Positions 44,508 to 54,210 of a stretch of 64,000 bases of DNA are shown here, in pieces; positions within the stretch are counted from its first letter, which is position 1, and every line of letters starts with the position of its first letter. The translations under genes and the position numbers were made by a program. Below the pieces are notes generated by a model, which worked only from the letters and a program-made list of their open reading frames with translations, searched no databases and was not told the origin of the DNA. The stretch spans positions 62,001 to 126,000 of the forward strand of contig NZ_BMSK01000005.1 of the NCBI RefSeq assembly GCF_014649115.1. Reading direction: 5' to 3'. The stretch is from Streptomyces eurythermus (GTDB lineage Bacteria > Actinomycetota > Actinomycetes > Streptomycetales > Streptomycetaceae).

Positions 44508-44990
44508 ATGGCTCAAGCGGCACCCGCACCCGGCGGCATGTCCCGGCCCGGCCGCACGCCCGAGGTGGAGGGCCGGGCGACCGATGTGCGCGCCCGCCCA
44601 CCCGACGTCTTCGACGCCCGTACGCACAAGCTGGCCAGGATCGGCGTGCCCGTCGTGCTGGGCCTCGTCTACGGCTACTGGGTGGCGGCCGACAACCGCT
44701 CCGGCGGCCCGATCACCGGCTGGAACCTGCTGCTCGGCTTCGTCAGCGCGCTGGTGTTCGCGGTGCTGTGCATGGCGCTGCTGGCGCTGGCGCCCCGGAT
44801 GATCCGGGAGGCCCACGCGCTGCTGTGGACGGCGTTCGTCGGCTGCGCGTTCGGGTTCCTGTACGCCCAGAGCGGCAGGCCGGTGCTGCGGGCGATCCTG
44901 ATCTCGCTGCTGGTCGCGGCGGCCACCTTCATGGCGTTCTTCTACCGCTACTACACGCGGGAGGACGTCTTCGGGCGCCGGATCCGCTGA
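44508..44990 (+). CDS. Hypothetical membrane protein
   Basis: This 160-aa protein has a soluble N-terminus (~40 residues) and about four hydrophobic helices (IGVPVVLGLVYGYWVAA; LLLGFVSALVFAVLCMALLA; LLWTAFVGCAFGFLYA; ILISLLVAAATFMAFFY). GAGAGAGGAG precedes the ATG. No family was recognised. Confidence 0.8.
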   Translation: MAQAAPAPGGMSRPGRTPEVEGRATDVRARPPDVFDARTHKLARIGVPVVLGLVYGYWVAADNRSGGPITGWNLLLGFVSALVFAVLCMALLALAPRMIREAHALLWTAFVGCAFGFLYAQSGRPVLRAILISLLVAAATFMAFFYRYYTREDVFGRRIR

Positions 44991-45330
44991 ACGGCGCGCG
45001 TGCGCCGGGCGCCGTGCGCACCGGTGTGCGCGGGCGTGGTTCCGGGCCCGGTCCGGCTCCACGACCCATGAGAAGCCGGCCGCGCCGGAACCACCAGCAC
45101 CAGCAAACACCCGTCCGGGTGAACGCTCCACCGGAGGACGGATCCTCCGACGCCCTTCCGCGGGTCCATGCCGTCCCGCGAGTCCGGCATTCCCCCAGGC
45201 CAGTCGGCCCCGTCCCCGCGAGTCCGGCGTTCCGCCAGGCGGGTCCGCGATTCCTCCGAGCGGGTCCTCCCGCCGCCCGAACGCAGTGCCCCCGCTCGCG
45301 CCCCGGCCCGGGGGGCTCTTGTCTGGACAT
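44991..45330. other. 340-bp intergenic region with hairpin and direct repeats
   Basis: The region contains a CGGAGGA-CGGA-TCCTCCG hairpin (45132-45149) that may terminate the upstream gene. Two ~29-bp direct repeats follow (45172-45200 and 45211-45240, core GCGAGTCCGGC). Minus-strand frames across it have no convincing start or codon pattern. A promoter for the next gene is expected at the right end. Confidence 0.55.
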
Positions 45331-46263
45331 GTGCCCTCACGACGCCTCAGGAGCGCCCTGTCGGCCGTACTGGTCACCCTGTCCTGCCTCCTCGTCCCGT
45401 TCGGCGCGCTGGCGGCCTGGGCGGCGTACGGGCTGGCCGACACGGGCCGGTACGTCACCGCCATGGCGCCGCTCGCCGCCGACCCGGCCGTGCGGGAGGC
45501 CGTCGCGGACACCGTCGGTGACGGCCTCCTGCGGGCGGTGGACCAGCGCCTGGACGTCCGCCCGGCGCCCGGCCCGGTGCGCCCGTTCGTGCGCGACGCG
45601 GTCCGCTCCTTCACCCAGACCCGGGCGTTCCGGCTGGCCTGGGACACCGGCAACCGGGTCACCCACGACGCCGTGCTGCGCGCCCTGCGGACCCGGGACG
45701 AGGGCGCCGTCACCGTCGACCTGGCTCCCGTCACCGCGCAGGTCAAACGTCAGCTCGCCCGCGACCACGTGCCGCTCGCCGCGCACATCCCGGTGGAGCA
45801 CACCGCGGTCGCCGTGCTCCCGGCGCACCGGCTGGCCGCGTTCCGGAAGGGGTTCCACGTGCTCGAAGTCGCCGGTACCTGGCTGCCGGCCGCGTCCGTG
45901 GCGTTCGCCGTCGGCGGGATCGCGCTCGCCGTCCGCCGCCGCCGGGCGGTGGCCGCCACCGCCCTGGGCACGGCCCTGGGCGGCGCGCTGCTGGTGCTCG
46001 CCCTCCGCGTCGGCCGCGCCCTGACCCTGGCCGACCTGCCGGCCGGGGTGTCGCACGGCGCGGCGGGCGCGGTCTACGACGCCCTGACCGGCTCCCTGCG
46101 CACGGCCGCCTGGCTGCTGCTCGGCCTCGGTCTCGCCGTCACCCTCACCCTCTGGCTCACCCGCCGGCTACGGCTGCCCCGCCCCGCACGACGCCGCCGA
46201 CCGTCACCGGTCCCCGCACCCGCACCGTCCCCCGCACCGGCACCGACCCGGGCCCAGGCCTGA
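45331..46263 (+). CDS. Hypothetical membrane protein, two or more helices
   Basis: This 310-aa protein has an N-terminal transmembrane helix (LSAVLVTLSCLLVPFGALAA), an extracytoplasmic domain of ~150 residues (TGRYVTAMAPLAADPAVREA; DLAPVTAQVKRQLARDHVPL), then three helices near the C-terminus and a Pro/Arg-rich tail. GTG 45331 was chosen because the signal-like segment begins there. No ribosome site is visible, and TTGTCT 6 nt upstream could be a leaderless -10. No function was recognised. Confidence 0.75.
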   Translation: MPSRRLRSALSAVLVTLSCLLVPFGALAAWAAYGLADTGRYVTAMAPLAADPAVREAVADTVGDGLLRAVDQRLDVRPAPGPVRPFVRDAVRSFTQTRAFRLAWDTGNRVTHDAVLRALRTRDEGAVTVDLAPVTAQVKRQLARDHVPLAAHIPVEHTAVAVLPAHRLAAFRKGFHVLEVAGTWLPAASVAFAVGGIALAVRRRRAVAATALGTALGGALLVLALRVGRALTLADLPAGVSHGAAGAVYDALTGSLRTAAWLLLGLGLAVTLTLWLTRRLRLPRPARRRRPSPVPAPAPSPAPAPTRAQA

Positions 46264-46397
46264 CCGGTACCGCCGCCGAAGGCCCCCACGTGACCGCGCC
46301 CTTACGGCCCGGCGACCACAAAAGACCCACTGCCACCACCCACGCGACCGTGCCCCACGACCCGGCGACCACCCAAAACCCACCCCCGCCACCCGGC

Positions 46398-47744
46398 TCA
46401 CCCACCGCCCGCGCCCGCCCCCTCCCGCGCCACACCGGCGAGCGTCGCCAGTGCCCGTGCCAGTTCCCGCTCCGACGCCGAGCCGAGGCCGAGCCTGACC
46501 GCGTCCGGAGCCCGGCCGGTGCCGACGGCGAAGGCCGTGCCGGGGGTGACGGCGATCCCGTGGTCCAGCGCGGCGGCCGTGAAGGTGTCCGCCCGCCACG
46601 GCGCCGGCAGCTCCCACCAGGCGAAGTAGGCGGCCGGGTCGGAGCGTACGGCGAACCCGGCCAGCTTCTCGGCGAGCAGCCGCTGGCGGCGCCGCGCGTC
46701 CTGCCGCTTGGCGGCCACCAGCCGGTCCACGGTGCCGTCGCCGAGCCAGCGCACCACCGCCTCCAGCGCGAAGCCGCCCGCGCTCCACCCGCCGGACCGC
46801 ACGGCCCGCGCCACCGCCCCGGCCCGGTCCCGGGGCGCGACGACGAAACCGGCGGTGAGGCCGGGCGCGATCCGCTTGGACAGACTGTCCACCAGGTGCA
46901 CCAGGCCGGGCGCGAGCGCGGCGAGCGGGGGTGTGCCGCCCGGCTGGAGGAAGGCCCAGATGCGGTCCTCGACCACCGGTATCCCCAGCCTGTGGACACA
47001 GTCGGCGAGCTGCCGCAGCCGCCCGGCGCTCGTGGTCAGCGAGGTCGGGTTGTGCAGGGCGGTCTGGAGGTAGAGCGCGGACAGCGGCGCGGCGCGGTGG
47101 GCGTCGGCCACCGACTCCGGCACCGGCCCCTCGGCGTCCGTGGCGAGCGGCACGAGGACCAGGCCGAGACGCGCCGCGATCTCCTTGACCAGCGGATACG
47201 TCAGCGGTTCCACCCCGACCCGGCCGCCGGGCCGCACCAGCGAGGCGAGCGCGGCGGCGATCGCCTGGCGGGCGTTGCCGGTGAACACGATCCGCTCCGG
47301 CCCGGCCCGCAGCCCGCTCTGGGCGAGCAGCGCGGCGACCGCCTCCCGGGCCGCCGGGGTACCCGCGACGGCGGCCGGCCGCAGCGCCTGGCCGAGGGCG
47401 TCCGGCCGCAGCAGGGTGGCGAGGGCCGGGGCCAGCAGCTCGGCCTGGCCGGGCGCGGACGGGTAGTTCAGCTCGAGGTTCACCAGCGGGGCGCCGGCCG
47501 CCTCGGTGAGAGCGAGCCCCGGCTGCCCGTCCGGCGCGGTGGCCCGGACGAACGTGCCGCGCCCGACCTCGCCCACCACCAGCCCCCGGCGCACGAGTTC
47601 GGCGTAGACCCGCCCCGCCGTGGACGGCGCGATGCCCCGCCGCCGGGCGAACGCCCGCTGGGGTGGCAGCCGTTGGCCCGGGCGGAGCCGCCCGCCGGTG
47701 ATGTCGGCCGCGATCCGGTCGGCGATGCGCCGGTAGTCGTCCAC
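46398..47744 (-). CDS. MocR-type (GntR plus aminotransferase) transcriptional regulator
   Basis: This 448-aa fusion has an N-terminal GntR winged helix (YRRIADRIAADITGGRLRPG; GIAPSTAGRVYAELVRRGLV) and a class I aminotransferase-like domain. The PLP lysine lies in DSLSKRIAPGLTAGFVV, with ALYLQTALHNPTS as the N-P motif. MocR proteins sense PLP or amino compounds and bind direct repeats. It is divergent from an alpha/beta hydrolase gene, with a 23-bp-period direct repeat between them. Confidence 0.92.
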   Translation of the reverse strand: MDDYRRIADRIAADITGGRLRPGQRLPPQRAFARRRGIAPSTAGRVYAELVRRGLVVGEVGRGTFVRATAPDGQPGLALTEAAGAPLVNLELNYPSAPGQAELLAPALATLLRPDALGQALRPAAVAGTPAAREAVAALLAQSGLRAGPERIVFTGNARQAIAAALASLVRPGGRVGVEPLTYPLVKEIAARLGLVLVPLATDAEGPVPESVADAHRAAPLSALYLQTALHNPTSLTTSAGRLRQLADCVHRLGIPVVEDRIWAFLQPGGTPPLAALAPGLVHLVDSLSKRIAPGLTAGFVVAPRDRAGAVARAVRSGGWSAGGFALEAVVRWLGDGTVDRLVAAKRQDARRRQRLLAEKLAGFAVRSDPAAYFAWWELPAPWRADTFTAAALDHGIAVTPGTAFAVGTGRAPDAVRLGLGSASERELARALATLAGVAREGAGAGGG

Positions 47745-47771
47745 AAGTCCCCCTGTTCTCCGGCGCGTTGG

Positions 47772-47810
47772 ATTGCACCGAGGGCAAAGATCTTATTGCG
47801 CCGAGCGAAG
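47772..47810. promoter_or_regulatory. Direct-repeat operator candidate for the MocR protein
   Basis: ATTGCACCGAGGGCAA (47772-47787) and ATTGCGCCGAGCGAAG (47795-47810) are similar half-sites with a 23-bp period. They lie between the divergent MocR and hydrolase genes and overlap the expected -35 of the hydrolase promoter (-10 TAGGGT at 47820-47825). Confidence 0.6.
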
Positions 47811-47832
47811 GGCCACACCTAGGGTCGTGCCC

Positions 47833-48621
47833 ATGCCCCCCTTCCTCGCATACACCGACAAAGGCCCCGAAACCTCTCCCGGGGTTCCCCTCGTCCTCGT
47901 CCACGGCCACCCCTTCGACCGCACGATGTGGGACCCGCAGCTGGCGGAGTTCTCCGCCGGCCGCCGGGTGATCGCCCCCGATCTGCGCGGCTACGGCGCC
48001 TCCCCCGTGACCCCCGGCACGGTCCCGCTCTCCCGGCACGCCGACGACATCGCCGGGCTGCTGGACCACCTGGCCGTGGACTCCTTCGTCCTGGCCGGTC
48101 TGTCCATGGGCGGCCAGATCGTCATGGAGTGCCACGACCGCTTCGGCGACCGGATCCGCGGCCTGGTCCTCGCCGACACCTTCCCCGCCGCCGAGACCCC
48201 CGAGGGGAAGCGGGGCCGCAACGCCATGGCGGACCGGCTGCTGGCCGAGGGCATGCGGGGCTACGCCGACGAGGTGCTGGAGAAGATGGTCGCACCCTAC
48301 GCCGACGCCGGGGTCAAGGCGCACGTGCACCGCATGATGACGGCCACCCCGCCCGAGGGAGCCGCGGCGGCCCTGCGCGGACGCGCCGAACGCCCCGACT
48401 ACCGCGCCCTGTTGACGAGGGTCACCGTGCCCGCCCTGGTCCTGGTCGGCGCCGACGACACCTACACGCCCGTCGCCGACGCCGAGGAGATGCACGCGGC
48501 CCTGCCCGACTCGGCCCTGCACGTCATCGAGGGCGCCGCCCATCTGCCCAACCTGGAGCGCCCCGAGGAGTTCAACCGACACCTCGCCGCGTTCCTGGCC
48601 CGCCTGGACGAGAACGCGTAG
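47833..48621 (+). CDS. Alpha/beta hydrolase
   Basis: This 262-aa protein has the oxyanion HGHPFDRTMWDPQ, the nucleophile elbow AGLSMGGQIV (Ser), the acid Asp in VGADDTYTPVADAEEM and the final His in GAAHLPNLERPEEF. It resembles small esterases/peroxidases of the 3-oxoadipate lactonase type; substrate is unknown. TAGGGT ends 7 nt before the ATG, with no ribosome site, so the mRNA is probably leaderless. The divergent MocR protein probably controls it. Confidence 0.9.
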   Translation: MPPFLAYTDKGPETSPGVPLVLVHGHPFDRTMWDPQLAEFSAGRRVIAPDLRGYGASPVTPGTVPLSRHADDIAGLLDHLAVDSFVLAGLSMGGQIVMECHDRFGDRIRGLVLADTFPAAETPEGKRGRNAMADRLLAEGMRGYADEVLEKMVAPYADAGVKAHVHRMMTATPPEGAAAALRGRAERPDYRALLTRVTVPALVLVGADDTYTPVADAEEMHAALPDSALHVIEGAAHLPNLERPEEFNRHLAAFLARLDENA

Positions 48622-48688
48622 CCCCCGCCCCCGCGCCCCCGCCCGACGGGAAACGCCCCAAAATTCACCACTCCCCCATAATGGGCCC

Positions 48689-50632
48689 ATGCCCCGAGAG
48701 TTCCCCATCGGCCTGACCCCTCCCGACTGGCTGGTGCGGAACCTCAGACCCCAGCAGGCGCCGGTCAACTGGGCCGCCGTGGCCCGCGCCGCCGTCGCCA
48801 TGGCCCTCCCGCTGGCGGCCGGCCTCGCCGCGGACCGCCCGGCGTACGGCGCCCTCGCCTCCATGGGCGCCCTGTCCGGAGTCATCGGCGACACCGCCGA
48901 CGCCTACCGGATGCGCATCCTCAACATCGCCGTCCCCCAGCTCTTCGGCGCGGTCGGGGTGACCCTGGGCACCCTGGCGTACGGGCACGGCTGGTACGCG
49001 GTCGCCGCCGTCACCGGCGTCGCGCTGGTCTCCGGCATGATCTCCACGATCGGCGCCGTTGCCTCGGTCTCCGGCCTGCTGCTGCTCCTGAACTGCGTGG
49101 TCGGCGCGGGCCTGCCGATGCCCTCCCCCTGGTGGCTGGCCCCGGCCCTGATGACCGGCGGCGGCCTGCTGGTCCTGCTCCTCGCCCTGCTGGCCTGGCC
49201 GCTGCGGGCGGGCGTCCCCGAGCGGACCGCGGTCGCCGCCACCTACCGCGCGGTCGCCGACCTGCTCGCCACCGCCGGCACCGACCGCGCCGAGGCGTAC
49301 GAGGAGGCCCGCCGCGCGGTCACCCAGTCCCTGAACGAGTCCTACGACCTGATCCTCGCCCGGCGCACCCGGCACCACGGCCGCAGCCCGGACCTGACCC
49401 GGCTGCTGGCCCAGCTGAACGCGATCACCCCGGTCATCGAGGCGGCGCCCGCCGCCCATCTGGCGGCCCGCCCGCTGCCCCCGCGGATCCCCGAGGCGAT
49501 CCGCGCCCTGGCCCGCGACGTGGCGGCGGGCACGGCACCCGCGTCTCCCCCGGACCTCCCCGTGCCCACCACGGAGACGGCCCGGGCGGTGGACCACGCC
49601 CTGCGCCACACCGCCGAGGTCGTCACCGCGCCCGACGTCGACCCCCGGGGCATCGACGACCGCCTGGGCCGCCCGGCCACGCTCGGCGTCCGCACGGCCC
49701 GGGCCGCGCGCAACGTCATGCTGTCCGCCAGCTCCTGGCGCTACGGCGTCCGGCTGGCCCTCTGCATCGGCCTCGCCCAGGCCCTGGTCTCCCTGGTCCC
49801 GGTCCCCCGCTCCTACTGGGTCGCGCTCACCGTCACCTTCGTCCTCAAGCCGGACTTCGGCTCGGTGTTCTCCCGCGCCCTCATGCGCGCCGTGGGCACG
49901 GTGGCCGGCCTGGTGGTGGCGGCGGTGGTCCTCGCCGAGGTCCCCCTGGGCTGGTGGGACGTACCGGTCCTGTTCCTCCTCGCGCCCCTGATCCCCGCCC
50001 TGACCCCGCGGGGCTACGGCTACCAGACCGCGGCCATCACCCCGGTGATCCTCCTGCTCTCCGACGTCCTCAACCGCCAGGGCACGGACCTGCTGCTGCC
50101 CCGGCTGAACGACTCGCTGCTGGGCTGCGCGATCGCCCTGACGGCCGGCTACCTGTGCTGGCCGGAGAGCTGGCACACCCGGGTCGGCGACCGGCTGGCC
50201 GACGCGGTGGCCGACACGGCGGTCTACGTCGAGAGGGCGTTCGGCCCCGGCACCGACCCGGCCGCGCGGGCCCGGATGCGCCGCCGCCTCTACCGCGACC
50301 TGTCCGTCATCCGCACGGAGTTCCAGCGGGCCCTGACCGAGCCACCGCCGACCGGCCGGCGGGCCGCCGCGTGGTGGCCGCTGGTGGTGGCGGTGGAACG
50401 CATCGTCGACGCCACGACGGCGGCCCGGATCCGCGTCAAGCACGGCGCCGCGCCCCCGTCACCGGCGGAGATCGCGCAGGTGACCCTGCAACTGCGGGAG
50501 CTGGCCGAAGGCGTACGGCGGGCGCGGACCCTGACCGCCGTGCGCACCGATCTCACCGGGCCGGCGGACAGTGTGCTGGAGCCGTTGCGCCAGGAGGTGG
50601 CGGCGGCCCGCTCGATCACGTCGCCGCGTTGA
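48689..50632 (+). CDS. FUSC-family membrane protein
   Basis: This 647-aa protein has two hydrophobic blocks (about 30-170 and 345-490) of closely packed helices, separated and followed by soluble regions, as in the FUSC/YccS aromatic-acid efflux family. RPAYGALASMGALSGVIGDT and RSYWVALTVTFVLKPDFGSV are the typical paired motifs. CATAAT 6 nt before the ATG suggests a leaderless transcript. It likely exports organic acids or inhibitors; substrate is unknown. Confidence 0.88.
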   Translation: MPREFPIGLTPPDWLVRNLRPQQAPVNWAAVARAAVAMALPLAAGLAADRPAYGALASMGALSGVIGDTADAYRMRILNIAVPQLFGAVGVTLGTLAYGHGWYAVAAVTGVALVSGMISTIGAVASVSGLLLLLNCVVGAGLPMPSPWWLAPALMTGGGLLVLLLALLAWPLRAGVPERTAVAATYRAVADLLATAGTDRAEAYEEARRAVTQSLNESYDLILARRTRHHGRSPDLTRLLAQLNAITPVIEAAPAAHLAARPLPPRIPEAIRALARDVAAGTAPASPPDLPVPTTETARAVDHALRHTAEVVTAPDVDPRGIDDRLGRPATLGVRTARAARNVMLSASSWRYGVRLALCIGLAQALVSLVPVPRSYWVALTVTFVLKPDFGSVFSRALMRAVGTVAGLVVAAVVLAEVPLGWWDVPVLFLLAPLIPALTPRGYGYQTAAITPVILLLSDVLNRQGTDLLLPRLNDSLLGCAIALTAGYLCWPESWHTRVGDRLADAVADTAVYVERAFGPGTDPAARARMRRRLYRDLSVIRTEFQRALTEPPPTGRRAAAWWPLVVAVERIVDATTAARIRVKHGAAPPSPAEIAQVTLQLRELAEGVRRARTLTAVRTDLTGPADSVLEPLRQEVAAARSITSPR

Positions 50633-50719
50633 CCGGTCCCGCACCGGTGGGCCGCTAACCTTACGTGTCCGTCCTGGCCAGCGATCGACGGGCTACAACT
50701 CACGCGAAGGGTTGCGCAC

Positions 50720-52300
50720 ATGGGCATTCTCACTCTCCTGCGGAACGCGTTCGGCCGCTCACGCAAGCCACGAGCCACCGAGCCGGAGGGTGCCCCGGAG
50801 ACCCCCGAGCAGCCGCCCGTCCCCGAACCCCGCGAGTCCCCCACCGGGGAACACGACCTGGTGGCAGCCGCCTTCGACAAGGTCAAGGTCCCCCACCAGG
50901 CGCCTCCGGCGGAGCAGCAGACCGACGAGCCGGAGAAGGCCCCGGAGGCAACGGCCCCGACCGAGCCGGAACCGGAAGCCGTGACGGAGACAGGCGGCGA
51001 GCCGGAAGCAGCGACAAAAACGGCAGCCGATCCCGACCCGGAACCGAAGCCGACAGCCGAGCCCGACCCGGAACCGAAGCCGACAGCCGAGCCCGACCCG
51101 GAACCGAAGCCGACAGCCGAGCCGGCCCCGGAACCGGAAGCAGCAGCCCCGGAGCCCATGACGGAAACAGCAGCAGCCCCGGAGCCCATGACGGAAACAG
51201 CAGCCGGACCTGAGCCCGAGCTCGAGCCCAAGGCGGCGGCCGAGCCGGAGCCTGTAACGGAGGCAGGAGCCGGATCCGAGCCGGAGACGGTGCCGGGGAC
51301 AGAAGCCGAACCCGCGCCGCAGGCGGAGGCGACAGCCCCCGCTGAACCGAAGCCCGAGCCGCCGACGGACGCCGAAGGCGAAGCCGAGGCAACGGCGGAC
51401 ACCGACCCGCAGGCCGCCGACGGCGAGAACGCCCCACAGGGGCCACCCGCACCCGACAACGAAACCCGCACGGGCGGTGCGGGTGGGAACACGACCGCCG
51501 AAGGCGAAGCCGAGGCGACCGCGCACACCGCCCCGCAGGAGCCCGGCCCCCGCAACGAAACCCGCACGGACGCCGAAGGCGAAGCCGAGGCCCAGTCCAC
51601 GCCCAAGCCCAAACCCGCCACCCCCCTCACCAGGGTCAAGTCCCGCACCCCGGCCCTCACCACCGCCTACAAGGCCGCCACGACCACCCTCCGCAAGAAG
51701 AACCTCACCGGCACCCGAGCGAAGCTCTACCTCGTGCTGGACCGCTCCGCGAGCATGCGCCCGTACTACAAGGACGGCTCCGCCCAGTCCCTCGCCGACC
51801 AGACCCTCGCCCTCGCCGCGCACCTGGACCCCGCCCCCGACCCCACGGTCCACGTCGTCTTCTTCTCCACGGAGGTGGACGGCACCACCGACCTCACCCT
51901 CGCCCCCGGCCACGACACGAAGATCGACGACGCGCACGCCGGCCTCGGCCGCATGGGCCGTACCAGCTACCACGCCGCCGTGGCCGCCGTACTCGACCAC
52001 TACGACCGGCACCACGACGCGCACGTCGACGGCGACCCGGTCCCCGCCCTCGTCGTCTTCCAGACCGACGGCGCCCCCGACGCCAAGACCCCCGCCACCC
52101 AGGCCCTCGCCGAGGCCGCGGAGACCCACCCGGGCGTCTTCTTCTCCTTCGTCGCCTTCGGTGACCACGACAACAAGGCCTTCGACTACCTCCGCAGGCT
52201 GAAGACCCCCAACGCGTCCTTCTTCCACGCGGGCCCCACCCCCCGTGAGCTGACGGACACCGAGCTGTACGAGGGTGTCCTCGCCGACTGGCGCCCGTAA
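50720..52300 (+). CDS. VWA-domain protein with long acidic Pro/Glu repeat linker
   Basis: This 526-aa protein starts [17 protein letters not shown] and has about 250 residues of Pro/Glu/Ala/Thr-rich sequence. This includes three copies of [10 protein letters not shown] and two of [10 protein letters not shown]. The C-terminal ~210 residues are a von Willebrand A domain with the metal site motif DRSASM, then [15 protein letters not shown] and VFQTDGAPD. It is close to VWA proteins encoded near tellurium-resistance (TerD) genes. No TerD gene is nearby. The role is unknown and the protein is cytoplasmic. Confidence 0.88.
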   Translation: MGILTLLRNAFGRSRKPRATEPEGAPETPEQPPVPEPRESPTGEHDLVAAAFDKVKVPHQAPPAEQQTDEPEKAPEATAPTEPEPEAVTETGGEPEAATKTAADPDPEPKPTAEPDPEPKPTAEPDPEPKPTAEPAPEPEAAAPEPMTETAAAPEPMTETAAGPEPELEPKAAAEPEPVTEAGAGSEPETVPGTEAEPAPQAEATAPAEPKPEPPTDAEGEAEATADTDPQAADGENAPQGPPAPDNETRTGGAGGNTTAEGEAEATAHTAPQEPGPRNETRTDAEGEAEAQSTPKPKPATPLTRVKSRTPALTTAYKAATTTLRKKNLTGTRAKLYLVLDRSASMRPYYKDGSAQSLADQTLALAAHLDPAPDPTVHVVFFSTEVDGTTDLTLAPGHDTKIDDAHAGLGRMGRTSYHAAVAAVLDHYDRHHDAHVDGDPVPALVVFQTDGAPDAKTPATQALAEAAETHPGVFFSFVAFGDHDNKAFDYLRRLKTPNASFFHAGPTPRELTDTELYEGVLADWRP

Positions 52301-52316
52301 CGCTGCGTAGTGCCCC

Positions 52317-52357
52317 GGCCGCCCCTTCCCGGTCCGCGAAACGGGAAGCGGGCGGCC
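52317..52357 (+). terminator. Hairpin terminator after the VWA gene
   Basis: GGCCGCCCCTTCCCG (52317-52331) pairs with CGGGAAG-C-GGGCGGCC (52342-52357) with one bulged base and a 10-nt loop. It separates the VWA gene from metG. Confidence 0.85.
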
Positions 52358-52423
52358 CACCCGTGTCGGCTACGATTTGAAGGTTCGAAACCGCAGAAAA
52401 GCAGCGACCTGGGAGCAGCCACG

Positions 52424-54139
52424 ATGGCTCGACACCTCATCACCAGCGCCCTTCCGTACATCAACGGGATCAAGCACCTGGGCAACATGGTGGGGTCCAT
52501 GCTCCCGGCGGACGTCTACTCCCGCTATCTGCGCCAGCGCGGCCACGACGTCCTCTACATCTGCGCGACGGACGAGCACGGCACCCCCGCCGAGCTGGCC
52601 GCCAAGGAGCAGGGCCTGCCCGTGGCGGATTTCTGCGCCCGCGCGCACGACGCGCAGAAGGCGGTCTACGACGGCTTCGCGCTCGCCTTCGACTACTTCG
52701 GCCGCAGCTCCAGCCGGCAGAACGTCGAGATCACCCAGCACTTCGCCCGCAAGCTGAACGAGAACGGCTTCATCGAGGAGCGGGCGATCCGCCAGGTCTA
52801 CAGCCCGGCCGACGGCCGCTTCCTGCCGGACCGCTACGTGGAGGGCACCTGCCCGCACTGCGGCTACGACAAGGCCCGCGGCGACCAGTGCGAGAACTGC
52901 ACCCGCGTGCTGGACCCGACCGACCTGATCAACCCGCGCTCGGCGATCTCCGGCTCCACCGAGCTGGAGGTCCGCGAGACCAAGCACCTCTTCCTGCTCC
53001 AGTCCAAGCTCCAGCACGAGGTCGAGGCGTGGGTCGCCCGGCACGAGGACGACTGGCCGCAGCTCGCCTCCTCCATCGCCCGCAAGTGGCTGACCGAGGG
53101 CCTGCACGACCGCGCGATCACCCGCGACCTGGACTGGGGCGTCCCGGTCCCGGCGGACACCTGGCCGGAGCTGGCGACCGAGGGCAAGGTCTTCTACGTC
53201 TGGTTCGACGCCCCGATCGAGTACATCGGCGCGACGAAGGAGTGGGCGGACCAGGACCCGGAGAACCGGGACTGGAAGGCGTGGTGGTACGAGGCCGACG
53301 ACACCGTCCGCTACACCGAGTTCATGGCCAAGGACAACGTCCCCTTCCACACGGTGATGTTCCCGGCCACCGAGCTGGGCGTGCGCGAGCCGTGGAAGAA
53401 GGTCGACTACGTCAAGGCGTTCAACTGGCTGACGTACTACGGCGGCAAGTTCTCCACCTCGCAGAAGCGCGGTGTCTTCACCGACCAGGCCCTGGACATC
53501 CTGCCCGCCGACTACTGGCGCTACTTCCTGATCGCCAACGCCCCGGAGTCGGACGACTCGTCGTTCACCTGGGAGCACTTCACCGCCACGGTGAACAAGG
53601 ACCTGGCCGACACCCTCGGCAACTTCGTCAACCGCGTGCTGTCCTTCAGCAAGAAGCGGTTCGGCGAGGAGGTCCCGGCCGGCGGCGAGCCCGGCGAGGC
53701 GGAGGCGCGGCTCGGCGAGGAGATCGCCCGTCTGCTCGCCGAGTACGAGGAGCAGATGGAGGCCCTGCAGTTCCGCAAGGCCGCCGCCGCGCTGCGCGCC
53801 CTGTGGTCGGCCGGCAACTCCTACCTGGAGGAGAAGGCCCCCTGGCTGGAGATCAAGACGAACAAGGAGGGCGCGGCCCTCACCCTGCGTACGGCGATGA
53901 ACCTGATCCACCTGTACGCGGTGGTCTCCGAGCCGCTGATCCCGGCCACCTCGGCGGCGATGCGCGGCGCCTTCGCGCTGCCGGACGACACCGCCTCCTG
54001 GGTCACCGCCGAGGAGGCCAAGGCCCTGGCCGCCGTCCCGGCCGGCACCCCGTTCACGGTGCCGCCGGTGCTGTTCGCCAAGCTGACGGACGAGGACCTG
54101 GCCGCGTACAAGGAGCGCTTCGGCGGCGAGGAGGGCTGA
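52424..54139 (+). CDS. metG: Methionyl-tRNA synthetase
   Basis: This 571-aa class I enzyme has the HIGH-like motif [17 protein letters not shown], a Cys4 zinc knuckle ([17 protein letters not shown]) and the KMSKS-like loop [13 protein letters not shown]. The anticodon-binding helical domain follows. No C-terminal dimer domain is present, and the length is usual for actinobacterial MetRS. The ATG at 52424 has GGGAG upstream. The preceding TACGAT (52371-52376) may be its -10. Confidence 0.97.
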   Translation: MARHLITSALPYINGIKHLGNMVGSMLPADVYSRYLRQRGHDVLYICATDEHGTPAELAAKEQGLPVADFCARAHDAQKAVYDGFALAFDYFGRSSSRQNVEITQHFARKLNENGFIEERAIRQVYSPADGRFLPDRYVEGTCPHCGYDKARGDQCENCTRVLDPTDLINPRSAISGSTELEVRETKHLFLLQSKLQHEVEAWVARHEDDWPQLASSIARKWLTEGLHDRAITRDLDWGVPVPADTWPELATEGKVFYVWFDAPIEYIGATKEWADQDPENRDWKAWWYEADDTVRYTEFMAKDNVPFHTVMFPATELGVREPWKKVDYVKAFNWLTYYGGKFSTSQKRGVFTDQALDILPADYWRYFLIANAPESDDSSFTWEHFTATVNKDLADTLGNFVNRVLSFSKKRFGEEVPAGGEPGEAEARLGEEIARLLAEYEEQMEALQFRKAAAALRALWSAGNSYLEEKAPWLEIKTNKEGAALTLRTAMNLIHLYAVVSEPLIPATSAAMRGAFALPDDTASWVTAEEAKALAAVPAGTPFTVPPVLFAKLTDEDLAAYKERFGGEEG

Positions 54140-54165
54140 CCCCGCCGCTTCCGTCCGCGTGAGGA

Positions 54166-54193
54166 GGGCGCCGGGCCGTGGGGCCCGGCGCCC
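54166..54193. terminator. Bidirectional terminator between metG and the pectate lyase
   Basis: GGGCGCCGGGCC (54166-54177) pairs perfectly with GGCCCGGCGCCC (54182-54193) across GTGG, followed by TTT. It serves both convergent genes. Confidence 0.88.
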
Positions 54194-54210
54194 TTTCGCG
54201 TACGGCGGGG

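Noticed and set aside
44929..45330. Minus-strand 133-aa and 129-aa frames in the 340-bp gap
   Set aside because: No ribosome site, Arg/Gly-rich composition, and the repeats in the DNA explain the open frames. They also overlap the end of a better supported gene.
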